A stretch of DNA of 64,000 nucleotides from CAXSEF01 sp964236695 (GCA_964236695.1 CAXSFU010000003.1:1-64000), one strand, 5' to 3'; counted from the first letter of the stretch, positions 53,469-62,461 are shown. Notes: generated by a model from the sequence alone, not told the origin. Program-made: numbers and translations.

Positions 53469-54136
53469 GCGCGCGCATGTCCGCCGCCACCGGCAAGCTG
53501 CGCGTCGTCCGCCAGCGCCCCCGCGACCCCGCCCGCCTGCGCGCCGGCGAGAGCACGCCGCCGCACGGCCTGCCCGCCCCGCTGCCCGCCGGCGAGACAA
53601 TGCTCTGGCAGGGCGCGCCGTCCTGGCGCGGCGTGGCCCGCCGGGTGCTGCACGTCCGCACCCTGGCGTTCTACTTCGCCGCCCTCGCAGCGATCGGCCT
53701 CGCGCGCGCGCTGCTGCTCGACACGCCCGCGATGTGGTTCTCGCTCGCCGTCCTGATGGTGCTGGGCAGCGTCGCCGTCGCCCTGCTCTGCGCCTTCGCC
53801 GTGATGGTCGCGCGCACCAGCGTCTACACCCTGACCGACCGGCGCATCGTGCTGCGCATCGGCGTGGCACTCGGCGGCAGCATCAACCTGCCGTTCCGCT
53901 CCATCGAGTCCGCCGACCTGCGCCTCTACCCCGACGGCAGCGGCGACATCGCCCTGCTGCTCGACGGCCAGACCCGCATCGGCATGAACACCCTGTGGCC
54001 GCACGTGCGGCCCTGGCACACCCGGCGCGTGCAGCCGATGCTGCGCGCCGTCCCGGACGCCGCCCGCGTGGCGCGGCTGCTCGCAGACGCGCTGGCGGCC
54101 ACGGCGGCGCCGGCGGTGCTGATGGCGGCGGAGTGA
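53465..54136 (+). CDS. puhB: Photosynthetic complex assembly protein PuhB
   Basis: 223-residue membrane protein with a bacterial PH-type domain. GETMLWQGAPSWRGVARRVLHVR (45-67, in parts) and SVYTLTDRRIVLRIGVALGGSINLPF are PuhB-typical, with two or three hydrophobic segments at ~68-115. It helps reaction-centre assembly. GTG 53465 overlaps the puhA stop (GTGA); ATG 53477 is the alternative. Repeat copy 12 starts at its stop codon. Confidence 0.92.
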   Translation: MSARMSAATGKLRVVRQRPRDPARLRAGESTPPHGLPAPLPAGETMLWQGAPSWRGVARRVLHVRTLAFYFAALAAIGLARALLLDTPAMWFSLAVLMVLGSVAVALLCAFAVMVARTSVYTLTDRRIVLRIGVALGGSINLPFRSIESADLRLYPDGSGDIALLLDGQTRIGMNTLWPHVRPWHTRRVQPMLRAVPDAARVARLLADALAATAAPAVLMAAE

Positions 54137-54270
54137 GGAAGCAGGCAAGGCCAGGGCTCTGCCCTGGACCCGCCAGGGGCAGCGCCCCTGGACCGGCTTC
54201 CCTTGAGTCATGGGTGTCCAGAGGCCCCTGGCCCTTGGCGGGTCTGGGCAGAGCCCAGCCTTGCTTCCTC
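54135..54270. repeat. Family B palindromic repeat, copy 12, between puhB and puhC
   Basis: Overlaps the last bases of the puhB stop and ends 17 bp before puhC. It has GAGGAAGCAGGCAAGG and GCCTTGCTTCCTC as ends, and the CCAGGGCTCTGCCCTGG hairpin. Confidence 0.85.
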
Positions 54271-54287
54271 CCCGGAGTCCTCCCCCC

Positions 54288-54758
54288 ATGAGCGCCACCT
54301 TCGACCGCAGCCTCTCCGGCACTCCCCGCCGCCACCCGCGCCGCCTGCCCTGGCCGCCGCGGATCGCGCTGGCCCTGGTCGCGCTGATCGGCCTGGTCGC
54401 CGTGCTGCCGACCGGGCGCGAGGCGCCGGTGCGCGTGCTCTCTGCCCGCTCGCTCCGCGTGGAAGCCGCCGACGACGGCCGCGTGGTGCTGCGCGACGCC
54501 GACACCGGCGCGCTCGCCGCGACCATCCCGGCCGGCGGCGAAAGCTTCGTGCGCGGCATCCTGCACGGCACCGCGGTCAGCCGCCGCCTGTACGGCGTCG
54601 ACCCGCTGCTGCCTTACCGGTTGACGGCGCTGTCCGATGGCAGGCTCACTCTGGCCGACGACGCCACGCACACCACCATCGACCTGGTCTCGTTCGGCCC
54701 CACCAACGCCCGCAGCTTCGCGGTCCTGCTCGACGCGCCCGCCCAGGAGGCACGATGA
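54288..54758 (+). CDS. puhC: Photosynthetic complex assembly protein PuhC
   Basis: 156-residue protein with one membrane helix (~24-44, IALALVALIGLVAVLP) and a periplasmic beta-rich domain: RSLRVEAADDGRVVLRDADTGALAATIPAGGESFVRG. This is the PuhC layout (LH1/RC organisation factor). ATG 54288 is chosen because upstream sequence is repeat. The stop overlaps the next gene's ATG. Confidence 0.9.
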   Translation: MSATFDRSLSGTPRRHPRRLPWPPRIALALVALIGLVAVLPTGREAPVRVLSARSLRVEAADDGRVVLRDADTGALAATIPAGGESFVRGILHGTAVSRRLYGVDPLLPYRLTALSDGRLTLADDATHTTIDLVSFGPTNARSFAVLLDAPAQEAR

Positions 54759-55045
54759 CCCGACACGCCCGCGAGGTGCAGGCCCGCTGCATCGTCGAGA
54801 TCGAGCAGACCCCGGACAGCTTCCACGCCTTTTCCGTCCCGCTCGACGTCGCGGTCGAGCCCGGCGATGAGGTGCTGATCCACGACGCGCCGACGGGCGT
54901 CGCCTGGAACGAGAGCCTGTCGCGCGAATGCCGCATCACCGTGCGCCGCGCCGGCCCGCTCCGCCGCGCCTGGACCCGGGCGAGCGGGGTGTTCGCCATC
55001 ACCGAGCTGTACGAGGTCGGCTTCGAGCCGGGAGAGCACGCATGA
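54755..55045 (+). CDS. Small conserved photosynthesis-cluster protein between puhC and acsF
   Basis: 96 residues. The sequence is soluble and beta-rich: ARCIVEIEQTPDSFHAFSVP, DVAVEPGDEVLIHDAPTGVA, ECRITVRRAGPLRRAWTRAS and ITELYEVGFEPGEHA. I recall a protein of this type in the same position in other alphaproteobacterial clusters, with no assigned function. Its ATG overlaps the puhC stop, and its TGA overlaps the acsF ATG (ATGA), so it is tightly coupled to both. A role in cyclase or complex assembly is inferred only from position. Confidence 0.82.
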   Translation: MTRHAREVQARCIVEIEQTPDSFHAFSVPLDVAVEPGDEVLIHDAPTGVAWNESLSRECRITVRRAGPLRRAWTRASGVFAITELYEVGFEPGEHA

Positions 55046-56139
55046 GCGACGTCCTCGATCGCCTGGACACCTCCGGCGCCAACCCCACGCGCACCCGCGC
55101 GCCCAACGAGAGCACGGAGTCCGCCAAGCAGGATACGGTGCTGTCGCCGCGCTTCTACACCACCGACTTCGCCTACATGGACCGCCTCGACGTCAGCCTG
55201 GTGCGCGCCGAGTGGGACTCGCTGGTCGCCGAGATGCAGTCCGACCCGAACCGCGGCCACTTCGTGCGCGACGCCCGCTTCGACGCCGACTTCGCCGCCA
55301 TGGAGCCGGAGCTTCGCCGCGAGTTCCTCGACTTCCTGGTCAGCTCTGTGACCGCCGAATTCTCCGGCTGCGTGCTGTATGCCGAGATCAAGAAGCGCAT
55401 CACCAACCCCGACATCCGCACCCTGTTCGCGCTGATGACCCGCGACGAGGCCCGCCACGCCGGCTTCATCAACGACAGCCTCAAGGACTTCGGCGTCGGC
55501 GTCGACCTCGGCTTCCTGGCGCGCGCCAAGAAGTACAAGTACTTCACCCCCAAGTTCGTGTTCTACGCCACCTACCTGTCCGAGAAGATCGGCTACGCCC
55601 GCTACATCACCATCTTCCGCCAGCTGGAGGCGCACCCGGAGCGGCGCATCCACCCGATTTTCTCGTTCTTCGAGAAATGGTGCGGCGACGAGTTCCGCCA
55701 CGGCGAGGCCTTCGCCCTGCTGATGCGGTCGGACCCGAAGCTCCTGCGCGGCCGCAACCGGCTGTGGGTGCGCTTCTTCCTGCTCGCGGTGTTCGCGACG
55801 ATGTACGTGCGCGACCACGCCCGCCCGGTGTTCCACGCCGCCCTCGGCCTCGACCCCACCGAATACGACTACAAGGTGTTCCACATCACCCAGGAGATCT
55901 GCCGCCAGGTGTTCCCGGTGGCGCTCGACCTCGACAGCCCGAGATTCCGTTCGCTCCTGGAACGGCTGCGCACCACCGCCGAGGCGATCGGCGCCACCCG
56001 CAGGCGCCCCGGCCTCGGCGCCCGCCTGTCGCGCGTGGCGCTGCAGGCCCGCGCCGCCACGCTGTTCGCCCGCCTCTACCTCCTGCCGGTGCGCTCCAAC
56101 GTGCTCCCGGCCGACGTGCGCCTTTCCCCGGCCTGGTAG
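55042..56139 (+). CDS. acsF: Mg-protoporphyrin IX monomethyl ester oxidative cyclase (aerobic)
   Basis: 365-residue di-iron oxygenase forming ring E of (bacterio)chlorophyll with O2. Ligands are seen as E106 (TAEFSGC), E136xxH139 (DEARHAGF) and E217xxH220 (DEFRHGEAF). RFYTTDFAYMDRLDVS and the C-terminal RSNVLPADVRLSP fit the family. The oxygen-dependent cyclase implies aerobic or microaerobic pigment synthesis; no bchE is present in the window. ATG 55042 is preceded by GGGAGAG. The downstream gene starts 10 bp later. Confidence 0.96.
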   Translation: MSDVLDRLDTSGANPTRTRAPNESTESAKQDTVLSPRFYTTDFAYMDRLDVSLVRAEWDSLVAEMQSDPNRGHFVRDARFDADFAAMEPELRREFLDFLVSSVTAEFSGCVLYAEIKKRITNPDIRTLFALMTRDEARHAGFINDSLKDFGVGVDLGFLARAKKYKYFTPKFVFYATYLSEKIGYARYITIFRQLEAHPERRIHPIFSFFEKWCGDEFRHGEAFALLMRSDPKLLRGRNRLWVRFFLLAVFATMYVRDHARPVFHAALGLDPTEYDYKVFHITQEICRQVFPVALDLDSPRFRSLLERLRTTAEAIGATRRRPGLGARLSRVALQARAATLFARLYLLPVRSNVLPADVRLSPAW

Positions 56140-56149
56140 GACCGCCCCG

Positions 56150-58108
56150 ATGTCGCTCTACGTGTTCCCGGCCCTGTTCGCCCTGTTCGTCTGGTGGTTC
56201 AGTACCGGCATCATCATGTACCTCGACGGCCTGCCTGCCCGCACCTTCAAGTGGAGCATGCTCGGCGCCACTGCGCTCCTCGCCGCCTCGCTCTACGGCC
56301 TGCACGCGACCGGCAGCGACACCTCCGTGCGCGGCGCCTACGTCGGCTTCACCTGCGGCCTGCTCGCCTGGGGCTGGCAGGAGATCAGCTTCTACATGGG
56401 CTTCGTGACCGGCACCCGGAAGCAGCCCTGCGAGGAAGGCTGCCGCGGCTGGCGCCACTTCGGCCACGCGATCCAGACCAGCCTGTGGCACGAGCTGGCG
56501 ATCATCGCCGCAGCCCTCGCGGTGGTGGCGCTCACCTGGCACGCGCCCAACCAGGTCGGCATGTGGACCTTCATGGTGCTGTGGTGGATGCACCAGAGCG
56601 CCAAGCTCAACGTCTTCCTCGGCGTGCGCAACCTCAACGAGGAGTTCCTCCCGGAGCACCTGCAGTTCCTCCGCTCCTTCCTCACCAAGAAGCCGATGAA
56701 CCTGCTGTTTCCCGTCTCCATCACCGTCTCCACCGTGATCCTGGTGCGCCTGGTCGACGCCGCGATCGCACCGGGAGCCAGCCGCTTCGACGCCGCCGGA
56801 TTCTGTTTCCTGTCCGTATTGATGGCGCTCGCCGTGCTGGAGCACTGGCTGCTCGTCCTGCCGCTGCCCGCCGCCGCCCTGTGGGGCTGGAGCCTGACCT
56901 CGCGCAAGACGAAGCCGGTGGCGCCCTTCGACGTGGAGGTGGTCTCCGGCTTCCTCGGCGCCGGCAAGACCACCTTCCTGCGCGCCCGCCTCGCGAGCGC
57001 CGGCCCGAAGACCGTGGTGCTGGTCAACGACTTCGCCGCCGTCGGCGTGGACGGCTCGCTGCTGCGCGAGCGCGGCGCCGACGTGGTCGAGCTGCCCAAC
57101 GGCTGCATCTGCTGCTCGCTCCGCAACGACCTCGCCGCCCAGCTCACGACCGTCGTCGCGCAGTGGGCGCCGGAGCGCGTGCTGATCGAGCCCTCCGGCG
57201 TCGCCGACCTCGCCGCCCTCCTCGGCGTGCTCAACCAGCCCAAGCTCCAGCCGCTGGTCCGCTCGCTCGGCGTGACCACCGTGCTCGACGCCGGCGCCTT
57301 CCTGCGCGACTACGCCCGCATGCCCGCCCACCTCGACGCCCAGGCCCGCCTCGCCTCGGTGCTGGTGGTCAACAAGACCGACCTCGCCACGCCCGCCACC
57401 CTGCGCGCCGTGCAGACCACGCTGCGCACCCTCAACCCCGCCGCGCGCATCGTGTCCGCCACCTTCGGCATCGCCGGCCCTGGCCTCGACCTCACCCCGC
57501 TGCCCATCGCCGCCCCCGCCCACCAGACGCACGACGCCCCTCCCGTCCACGCCCGCGCCGGCCACGACGCAGCCCATGCTCCCCACGACGCCAACAGCGC
57601 CCACGCCGGCCACGATCACGCCGCGCACGACCGTGCGGCCCATGACCATGCGGCACACGACCACGCCGCCCATGACCACGCGGCACACGTCCACCCTGGG
57701 CACGACCACACCGGCCATGATCATGCCGGCCACGGCCACGCCGCCCACGACGGCCTCGGCTTCGACTCCTGGAGCCAGGAGATCGAGGGCGCCTGCGACC
57801 CCGACCGCCTGCTCGCGCTGCTCGACCGCGTCGCCGCCGGCTCGTTCGGCGCGGTCGAGCGCCTGAAGGGCCTCGCCCCCTCCGGCGAGGCGCTCGGCAG
57901 CGGCTGGCTCCGCTTCGACGTGGCCGGCGGCCACCCCTCGATCGCCGCCTTCGCCGCCCCCGCCGGCGAGGTCGCGCGCGTCGTCGCCATCGGCCGCCAC
58001 CTGGACGAGGCCGCCCTGTCCGCCGCCTTCGCCGCAGCCTCCGGCGCGCGCCGCCCCGACGCCGATCCGCCCCGCGCCGGCCGCACCGCCGTCCCCGTCG
58101 CCGCCTGA
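56150..58108 (+). CDS. puhE: PuhE fused to a COG0523/CobW-type GTPase metallochaperone
   Basis: 652-residue fusion in one uninterrupted frame. Residues 1-~255 are PuhE (DUF3623): seven or so membrane helices, WWFSTGIIMYLDGLP, AWGWQEISFYMGFVTG, MVLWWMHQSAKLNVFLGVRNLNEEF split around 143-165. From ~260 a complete G3E GTPase follows: Walker A GFLGAGKTTF (267-276), the metal-site GCICC (318-322), EPSG (347-350), NKTD (408-411), a His/Asp-rich linker (~458-534, about 30 His) and a CobW C-terminal domain (~545-632). The family delivers metals (Zn, Co, Fe and others) to client enzymes. It lies between the di-iron cyclase gene and hemA. ATG 56150; 43 bp to hemA. Confidence 0.92.
   Translation: MSLYVFPALFALFVWWFSTGIIMYLDGLPARTFKWSMLGATALLAASLYGLHATGSDTSVRGAYVGFTCGLLAWGWQEISFYMGFVTGTRKQPCEEGCRGWRHFGHAIQTSLWHELAIIAAALAVVALTWHAPNQVGMWTFMVLWWMHQSAKLNVFLGVRNLNEEFLPEHLQFLRSFLTKKPMNLLFPVSITVSTVILVRLVDAAIAPGASRFDAAGFCFLSVLMALAVLEHWLLVLPLPAAALWGWSLTSRKTKPVAPFDVEVVSGFLGAGKTTFLRARLASAGPKTVVLVNDFAAVGVDGSLLRERGADVVELPNGCICCSLRNDLAAQLTTVVAQWAPERVLIEPSGVADLAALLGVLNQPKLQPLVRSLGVTTVLDAGAFLRDYARMPAHLDAQARLASVLVVNKTDLATPATLRAVQTTLRTLNPAARIVSATFGIAGPGLDLTPLPIAAPAHQTHDAPPVHARAGHDAAHAPHDANSAHAGHDHAAHDRAAHDHAAHDHAAHDHAAHVHPGHDHTGHDHAGHGHAAHDGLGFDSWSQEIEGACDPDRLLALLDRVAAGSFGAVERLKGLAPSGEALGSGWLRFDVAGGHPSIAAFAAPAGEVARVVAIGRHLDEAALSAAFAAASGARRPDADPPRAGRTAVPVAA
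57521..57751 (+). repeat. Tandem HDHAA-type codon repeat in the PuhE-CobW gene
   Basis: A run of 12-15-base imperfect tandem units encodes repeated HDHAA/HDHTG/HDHAG, with about 30 His and many Asp in 77 residues. It forms the probable metal-loading tail between the GTPase and its C-terminal domain. Slippage could change its length between strains. Confidence 0.85.
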
Positions 58109-58151
58109 GCCGCCCGACCCCGCCCGCCCACTGACCAGGACCGGAGCCACG

Positions 58152-59363
58152 ATGCACTACGAGCAGTTCTTCCAGGCCGGCATCGACGGCCTCAGGCGCC
58201 AGGGCAACTACCGCCGCTTCGCCGAGCTGGAGCGCCGCGCCGGCCACCTGCCGCGCGCCACGCTGCACGAGGGCGAGCGCACCCGCGAGGTCACCGTGTG
58301 GTGCTCCAACGACTACCTCGGCATGGGCCAGCACCCCGCCGTGCTCGCCTCCATGCACGCGGCGCTCGACCACCACGGCGCCGGTGCCGGCGGCACCCGC
58401 AACATCTCCGGCACCCAGAGCTGCCACGTCGCCCTGGAACGCGCGCTCGCTGGCCTGCACGGCAAGCAGTCCGCCCTGCTGTTCAACTCCGGCTACATGT
58501 CGAACTGGGCCACCCTCGGCACCCTGGCCGCGCGCCTGCCCGGCTGCGTCGTGCTGTCCGACGCCTCAAACCACGCCTCCATGATCGAGGGCATCCGCCA
58601 CAGCCGCGCCCGCTGCGAGGTGTTCGCCCACAACGACGTCGCCGACCTGGAGCGCCGCCTCGCTGCCCTGCCGCCCGACGCGCCGAAGATCGTCGCCTTC
58701 GAATCCGTCTACTCCATGGACGGCGACATCGCCCCCATCGCCGCCATCTGCGACGTGGCCGCGCGCCACAACGCGCTCACCTACCTCGACGAGGTGCACG
58801 CCGTCGGCCTCTACGGCCCCGCCGGCGCCGGCATCGCCGCCCGCGACGGCGTCGCCCACCGCCTCGACATCATCGAGGGCACGTTGGCCAAGGGGTTCGG
58901 CGTGATCGGCGGCTACATCGCCGCCTCCGCCGCGCTGTGCGACTTCGTGCGCTCCTTCGCCTCGGGCTTCATCTTCACCACCGCCCTGCCGCCCGCCATC
59001 GCCGCCGGCGCCCTGGCCGCCGTCGGCGTGCTCGCCGAAGGCGACGCCCTGCGCGCCCGTCACGCCGACCGCGTCGCCCGCGTCCGGGCCGCCCTCGACG
59101 CCCAGGGCGTGCCGCACCTGGACAACCCGAGCCACATCGTCCCGGTGATCGTCGGCGACCCCGTGCAGTGCCGCGCCATCACCGACATCCTGCTCGACCG
59201 CCACGGCATCTACGTCCAGCCGATCAACCACCCCACCGTCGCCCGCGGCACAGAGCGCCTGCGCATCACCCCTTCGCCGCAGCACAGCGACGCCGACATC
59301 GCCCACCTGGCGGAGTCGCTCGGCGCGATCTGGTTCGAGCGCAACCTGCGGCGGGCGGCGTGA
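58152..59363 (+). CDS. hemA: 5-Aminolevulinate synthase
   Basis: 403-residue PLP enzyme making 5-aminolevulinate from glycine and succinyl-CoA, the alphaproteobacterial C4 route. VWCSNDYLGMGQHPAV (49-64), GTRNISGTQSCHVALE, SDASNHASMIEGIRHS, YLDEVHAVGLYG and the PLP lysine K247 (EGTLAKGFGVIGGY) are present. Length is usual. ATG 58152 is preceded by CCGGAGCC. Its location inside the photosynthesis operon ties tetrapyrrole flux to bchID expression. Repeat copy 13 follows at once. Confidence 0.97.
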   Translation: MHYEQFFQAGIDGLRRQGNYRRFAELERRAGHLPRATLHEGERTREVTVWCSNDYLGMGQHPAVLASMHAALDHHGAGAGGTRNISGTQSCHVALERALAGLHGKQSALLFNSGYMSNWATLGTLAARLPGCVVLSDASNHASMIEGIRHSRARCEVFAHNDVADLERRLAALPPDAPKIVAFESVYSMDGDIAPIAAICDVAARHNALTYLDEVHAVGLYGPAGAGIAARDGVAHRLDIIEGTLAKGFGVIGGYIAASAALCDFVRSFASGFIFTTALPPAIAAGALAAVGVLAEGDALRARHADRVARVRAALDAQGVPHLDNPSHIVPVIVGDPVQCRAITDILLDRHGIYVQPINHPTVARGTERLRITPSPQHSDADIAHLAESLGAIWFERNLRRAA

Positions 59364-59551
59364 GCAAGGAAGGCCAGGGGCTCTGCCCCCCATGTCTTGA
59401 AGCGGGGACCCCGCCAAAGGCAAGCCTTTGGAAACCCCGACTTAGGCCGGTGGCACGTCCCGGCCGGTCTGTGCCGTGACGTCTTTCGGAATGCCGGTCC
59501 AGGGGCGCTGCCCCTGGCGGGTCCAGGGCAGAGCCCTGGCCTTGCTTCCTT
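59362..59551. repeat. Family B palindromic repeat, copy 13 (long form), between hemA and bchI
   Basis: Starts in the hemA stop codon and ends 1 base before the bchI ATG. Ends are GAGCAAGGAAGGCCAGG and CCTTGCTTCC. It contains CCAAAGGCAAGCCTTTGG and CCAGGGCAGAGCCCTGG. It supplies the bchI ribosome-binding region, which shows no good Shine-Dalgarno. Confidence 0.87.
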
Positions 59552-59552
59552 C

Positions 59553-60626
59553 ATGAGCCCCGACGGCCTCCTGCCCGCGGCGACCGTCGCCCCCCGCATG
59601 CGCCGCGCCTTCCCGTTCAGCGCCATCGTCGGCCAGGAGGAGATGACGCTGGCGCTGCTGCTGGCCGCAGTGGACCCCGGCCTCGGCGGCGTGCTGGTGC
59701 TCGGCGACCGCGGCACCGGCAAGTCCACCGCCGTGCGCGCCCTGGCCGGCCTGCTGCCGCCGATGCGCGTGGTCGCCGGCTGCCCCTACCAGTGCGATCC
59801 GGCGTCCGACCGCTCCGGCTGCCCGCACTGCGCGTCGGCCGGCCTGGCGCGGCGCCCGCGCAGCGCGGAGGCGCCGGTGCCCACCGTGGACCTGCCGCTC
59901 GGCGCCACCGAGGACCGAGTGGTCGGCGCCCTCGACCTGGAGCGCGCGCTCGCCACGGGAGAAAAACGCTTCGAGCCCGGCCTGCTGGCGCGCGCCAACC
60001 GCGGCTTCCTCTACATCGACGAGGTGAACCTCCTGGAGGACCACCTGGTCGACCTGCTGCTCGACGTCGCCGCGTCCGGCGAGAACGTCGTGGAGCGCGA
60101 GGGCCTGAGCGTGCGCCACCCCGCTCGCTTCGTGCTTGTCGGCAGCGGCAACCCGGAGGAGGGCGACCTGCGCCCGCAGCTGCTCGACCGCTTCGGCCTC
60201 GCCGTCGAGGTGAGCACGCCCACGGTGCTGGCCGACCGCGTGGAGGTGCTGCGCCGCCGCGACGCCTTCGACACCGACCCGGCCGCCTTCCTGGCCACCT
60301 GGGGCGAGCGGGAGCGCGCGCTCGGGCAGCGCATCGCCGACGCCCGCGCCCGCCTCGGCGCGACCCGCACCCCGGACTCCGCGCTGGAGCTGGCGGCCCG
60401 GCTGTGCCTGTCGCTCGGCACCGACGGCCTGCGCGGCGAGCTGACGCTGCTGCGCGCCGCCCGTGCCCTGGCCTGCCTCGACGGCGACGCGGAGGTCGGC
60501 CCCGGCCACCTGCGCCGGATCGCGGTCCCCGCGCTGCGCCACCGCCTGCGCCGCGCCCCGCTCGACGAGGCCGGCGCCACGCCCCGCGTGCAGCGCGCCG
60601 TCGCAGAGCTGTTCGGCACGGCGTGA
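59553..60626 (+). CDS. bchI: Magnesium chelatase ATPase subunit I
   Basis: 357-residue AAA+ motor subunit. The start AFPFSAIVGQEEMTLALLLAAVDP leads to Walker A GDRGTGKST (51-59), the insertion CPYQCDPASDRSGCPHC with paired cysteines, Walker B GFLYIDEVNLLEDHLVDLLLD (in parts), sensor 1 GSGNPEEGDLRPQLLDRFG. It forms the hexameric ring with BchD. ATG 59553 directly follows repeat copy 13; the frame is open upstream through the repeat but that part is not BchI. Its TGA overlaps the bchD GTG. Confidence 0.97.
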   Translation: MSPDGLLPAATVAPRMRRAFPFSAIVGQEEMTLALLLAAVDPGLGGVLVLGDRGTGKSTAVRALAGLLPPMRVVAGCPYQCDPASDRSGCPHCASAGLARRPRSAEAPVPTVDLPLGATEDRVVGALDLERALATGEKRFEPGLLARANRGFLYIDEVNLLEDHLVDLLLDVAASGENVVEREGLSVRHPARFVLVGSGNPEEGDLRPQLLDRFGLAVEVSTPTVLADRVEVLRRRDAFDTDPAAFLATWGERERALGQRIADARARLGATRTPDSALELAARLCLSLGTDGLRGELTLLRAARALACLDGDAEVGPGHLRRIAVPALRHRLRRAPLDEAGATPRVQRAVAELFGTA

Positions 60627-62461
60627 CCCCGGCCCCCACGACCCCTGGTCCCGACGCCTGGGACGAGGCGCAGTGGGTCGCGCGCCTGTGCGCCCTGGCC
60701 CCGGCGGGGAGCGGCGTCCATGTCCGCGCCCGGCCCGGCCCGGCCCGCGACCGCTTCCTGGCGCTGCTGCGCGAGGCGCTGCCGCCCGGCGCCCCCCTGC
60801 GCCGCTGCCCCGCGGGGATCGCCGACGCCCGCCTGCTCGGCGGCCTCGACCTCGCCGCCAGCCTGGCCGCCGGCCGCTCCGTCATCGGCCGCGGCCTGCT
60901 CGCCGAATCCGACGGCGGCCTGGTGCTGGTGGGCGGCGCGGAGCGGCTCGACGCCGGCACGGCGGCACGGCTGGCGGCCGTGCTCGACGCCGGCGAGGTC
61001 GCGGTCGAGCGCGACGGCGTCTCCACCCGCCACCCCGCCCGCATCGGCCTCGTGCTTCTCGACGAGGCCGGCGACGATCCCGACGCGGCGCAGCTCCCCG
61101 CCGCCCTGCGCGATCGCCTCGCCTTCCGCCTCGACCTCGACGCCGCGCCGCCCGGCGACAACCCCCCCGTGCCACCCGGCCCCGGCCTGTCTCAGGCGCC
61201 GCTGTCCCCGGCGCAGCTCCTCGACGCCCTGTGCGGCACCGCGGACGCGCTGGGCGTGGCCTCGCCCCGCGCCACGCTGCTCGCCCTGCGCGCGGCCAGG
61301 GGATGCGCCGCGCTGCACGGCCGCGCCGCGCCGGCCGAGGCCGACGTCGTGCTCGCCGCCCGCCTGGTGCTGCTGCCCCGCGCCACCCGTCTGCCCGCCC
61401 CGCCGGACGCGGACCCGGGCTCGCCGGCCCCCGCCGACGACGCCGATCCGGCGGACACGCCGCCCGGCCCGCACGACACGCCCCCGGACGCCGCCGCCCA
61501 CGCCGAGGGCAGGGCAGGGGACCCGCCCACGCCGCCGCCCGGCCCCGACGAGCCCGCCACCCCGCCCCCCGGCGATGCCGCCGCCGCCGTGATCGCCGCC
61601 ACCCTCGCCGCCCTGCCGCCCAGCCTGCTCGCCCGCCTCGGCGCCTCCGCCTCCGCCACGCGCGCCGCCGAGTCCGGCCGCGCCGCCGGCCGCGCCCGCG
61701 CCAGCCGGCACGGCCGCCCGGTCGGCAGCCGCCCCGGCCGCCCCGACGGCGGCGTACGCCTCGACCTCCTGGCCACCCTGCGCGCCGCCGCCCCGCTGCA
61801 GGCCCTGCGCCGCCGCGACGCCCCGCCGTCCCCGCCCCGCCCCGGCCGCGCCGCCCGCCTGCAGGTCCGCGCCGCCGACCTGCGCGTGCAGCGCCGCGAG
61901 TCCACGCCCCGCGCCACCACCCTGTTCGTCGTCGACGCCTCCGGCTCCGCCGCCATGAGCCGCCTCGCCGAGGCCAAGGGCGCCGTCGAGCTGCTGCTCG
62001 CCGAGTGCTACGTCCGCCGCGACCAGGTCGCCCTCCTCGCCTTCCGCGGCGCCGGCGCCGAGCTGCTCCTGCCCCCCACCGGCGCCCTCGCCCGCGCCCG
62101 CCGCTGCCTCGCGGCCCTCCCGGGAGGCGGCCCAACCCCGATCGCCGCCGGCCTCGACGCCGCGGCCCAGCTCGCCGCCTCGCTCCGCCGCCGCGGCGCC
62201 GCCCCCCTGCTGGTGGTGCTGACCGACGGCCGCGCCAACATCGCCCGCGACGGCACCGCCGACCGCGCCCGCGCCACCGCCGACGCCCTCGACGCCGCCC
62301 GCGACCTGCGCGCCGCGTCCCTGCCGGCGCTGCTGATCGACATCTCCGCCCGGCCGCAGCCGCAGGCCGCGGCGCTCGCCGAGGCGATGGGCGCGCGATG
62401 CCTGTTCCTGCCGCGGGCGGATGCGGCGGCGCTGTCGCGGGCCATCCGGGAGGCGGCGTGA
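60623..62461 (+). CDS. bchD: Magnesium chelatase subunit D
   Basis: 612 residues. The N-terminal AAA-like domain is degenerate, without a proper P-loop. A Pro/Asp-rich linker spans ~250-315. The C-terminal von Willebrand A domain has the MIDAS sequence VVDASGSAAM (DxSxS) and LTDGRANIARDG. This is the normal BchD layout, bridging BchI and BchH. GTG 60623 overlaps the bchI stop (GTGA). An intact bchD argues against the Zn-BChl situation that has been linked to bchD defects in Acidiphilium-type relatives. Confidence 0.96.
   Translation: MTPAPTTPGPDAWDEAQWVARLCALAPAGSGVHVRARPGPARDRFLALLREALPPGAPLRRCPAGIADARLLGGLDLAASLAAGRSVIGRGLLAESDGGLVLVGGAERLDAGTAARLAAVLDAGEVAVERDGVSTRHPARIGLVLLDEAGDDPDAAQLPAALRDRLAFRLDLDAAPPGDNPPVPPGPGLSQAPLSPAQLLDALCGTADALGVASPRATLLALRAARGCAALHGRAAPAEADVVLAARLVLLPRATRLPAPPDADPGSPAPADDADPADTPPGPHDTPPDAAAHAEGRAGDPPTPPPGPDEPATPPPGDAAAAVIAATLAALPPSLLARLGASASATRAAESGRAAGRARASRHGRPVGSRPGRPDGGVRLDLLATLRAAAPLQALRRRDAPPSPPRPGRAARLQVRAADLRVQRRESTPRATTLFVVDASGSAAMSRLAEAKGAVELLLAECYVRRDQVALLAFRGAGAELLLPPTGALARARRCLAALPGGGPTPIAAGLDAAAQLAASLRRRGAAPLLVVLTDGRANIARDGTADRARATADALDAARDLRAASLPALLIDISARPQPQAAALAEAMGARCLFLPRADAAALSRAIREAA

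Noticed and set aside
57521..57751. Tandem array that could be read as CRISPR-like or a minisatellite
   Set aside because: Units are 12-15 bases, without spacers, and in frame within a coding sequence giving a His/Asp tail; it is a protein repeat.
59397..59552. 52-residue N-terminal extension of BchI
   Set aside because: Encoded entirely by repeat copy 13; the BchI family starts close to AFPFSAIVGQ.
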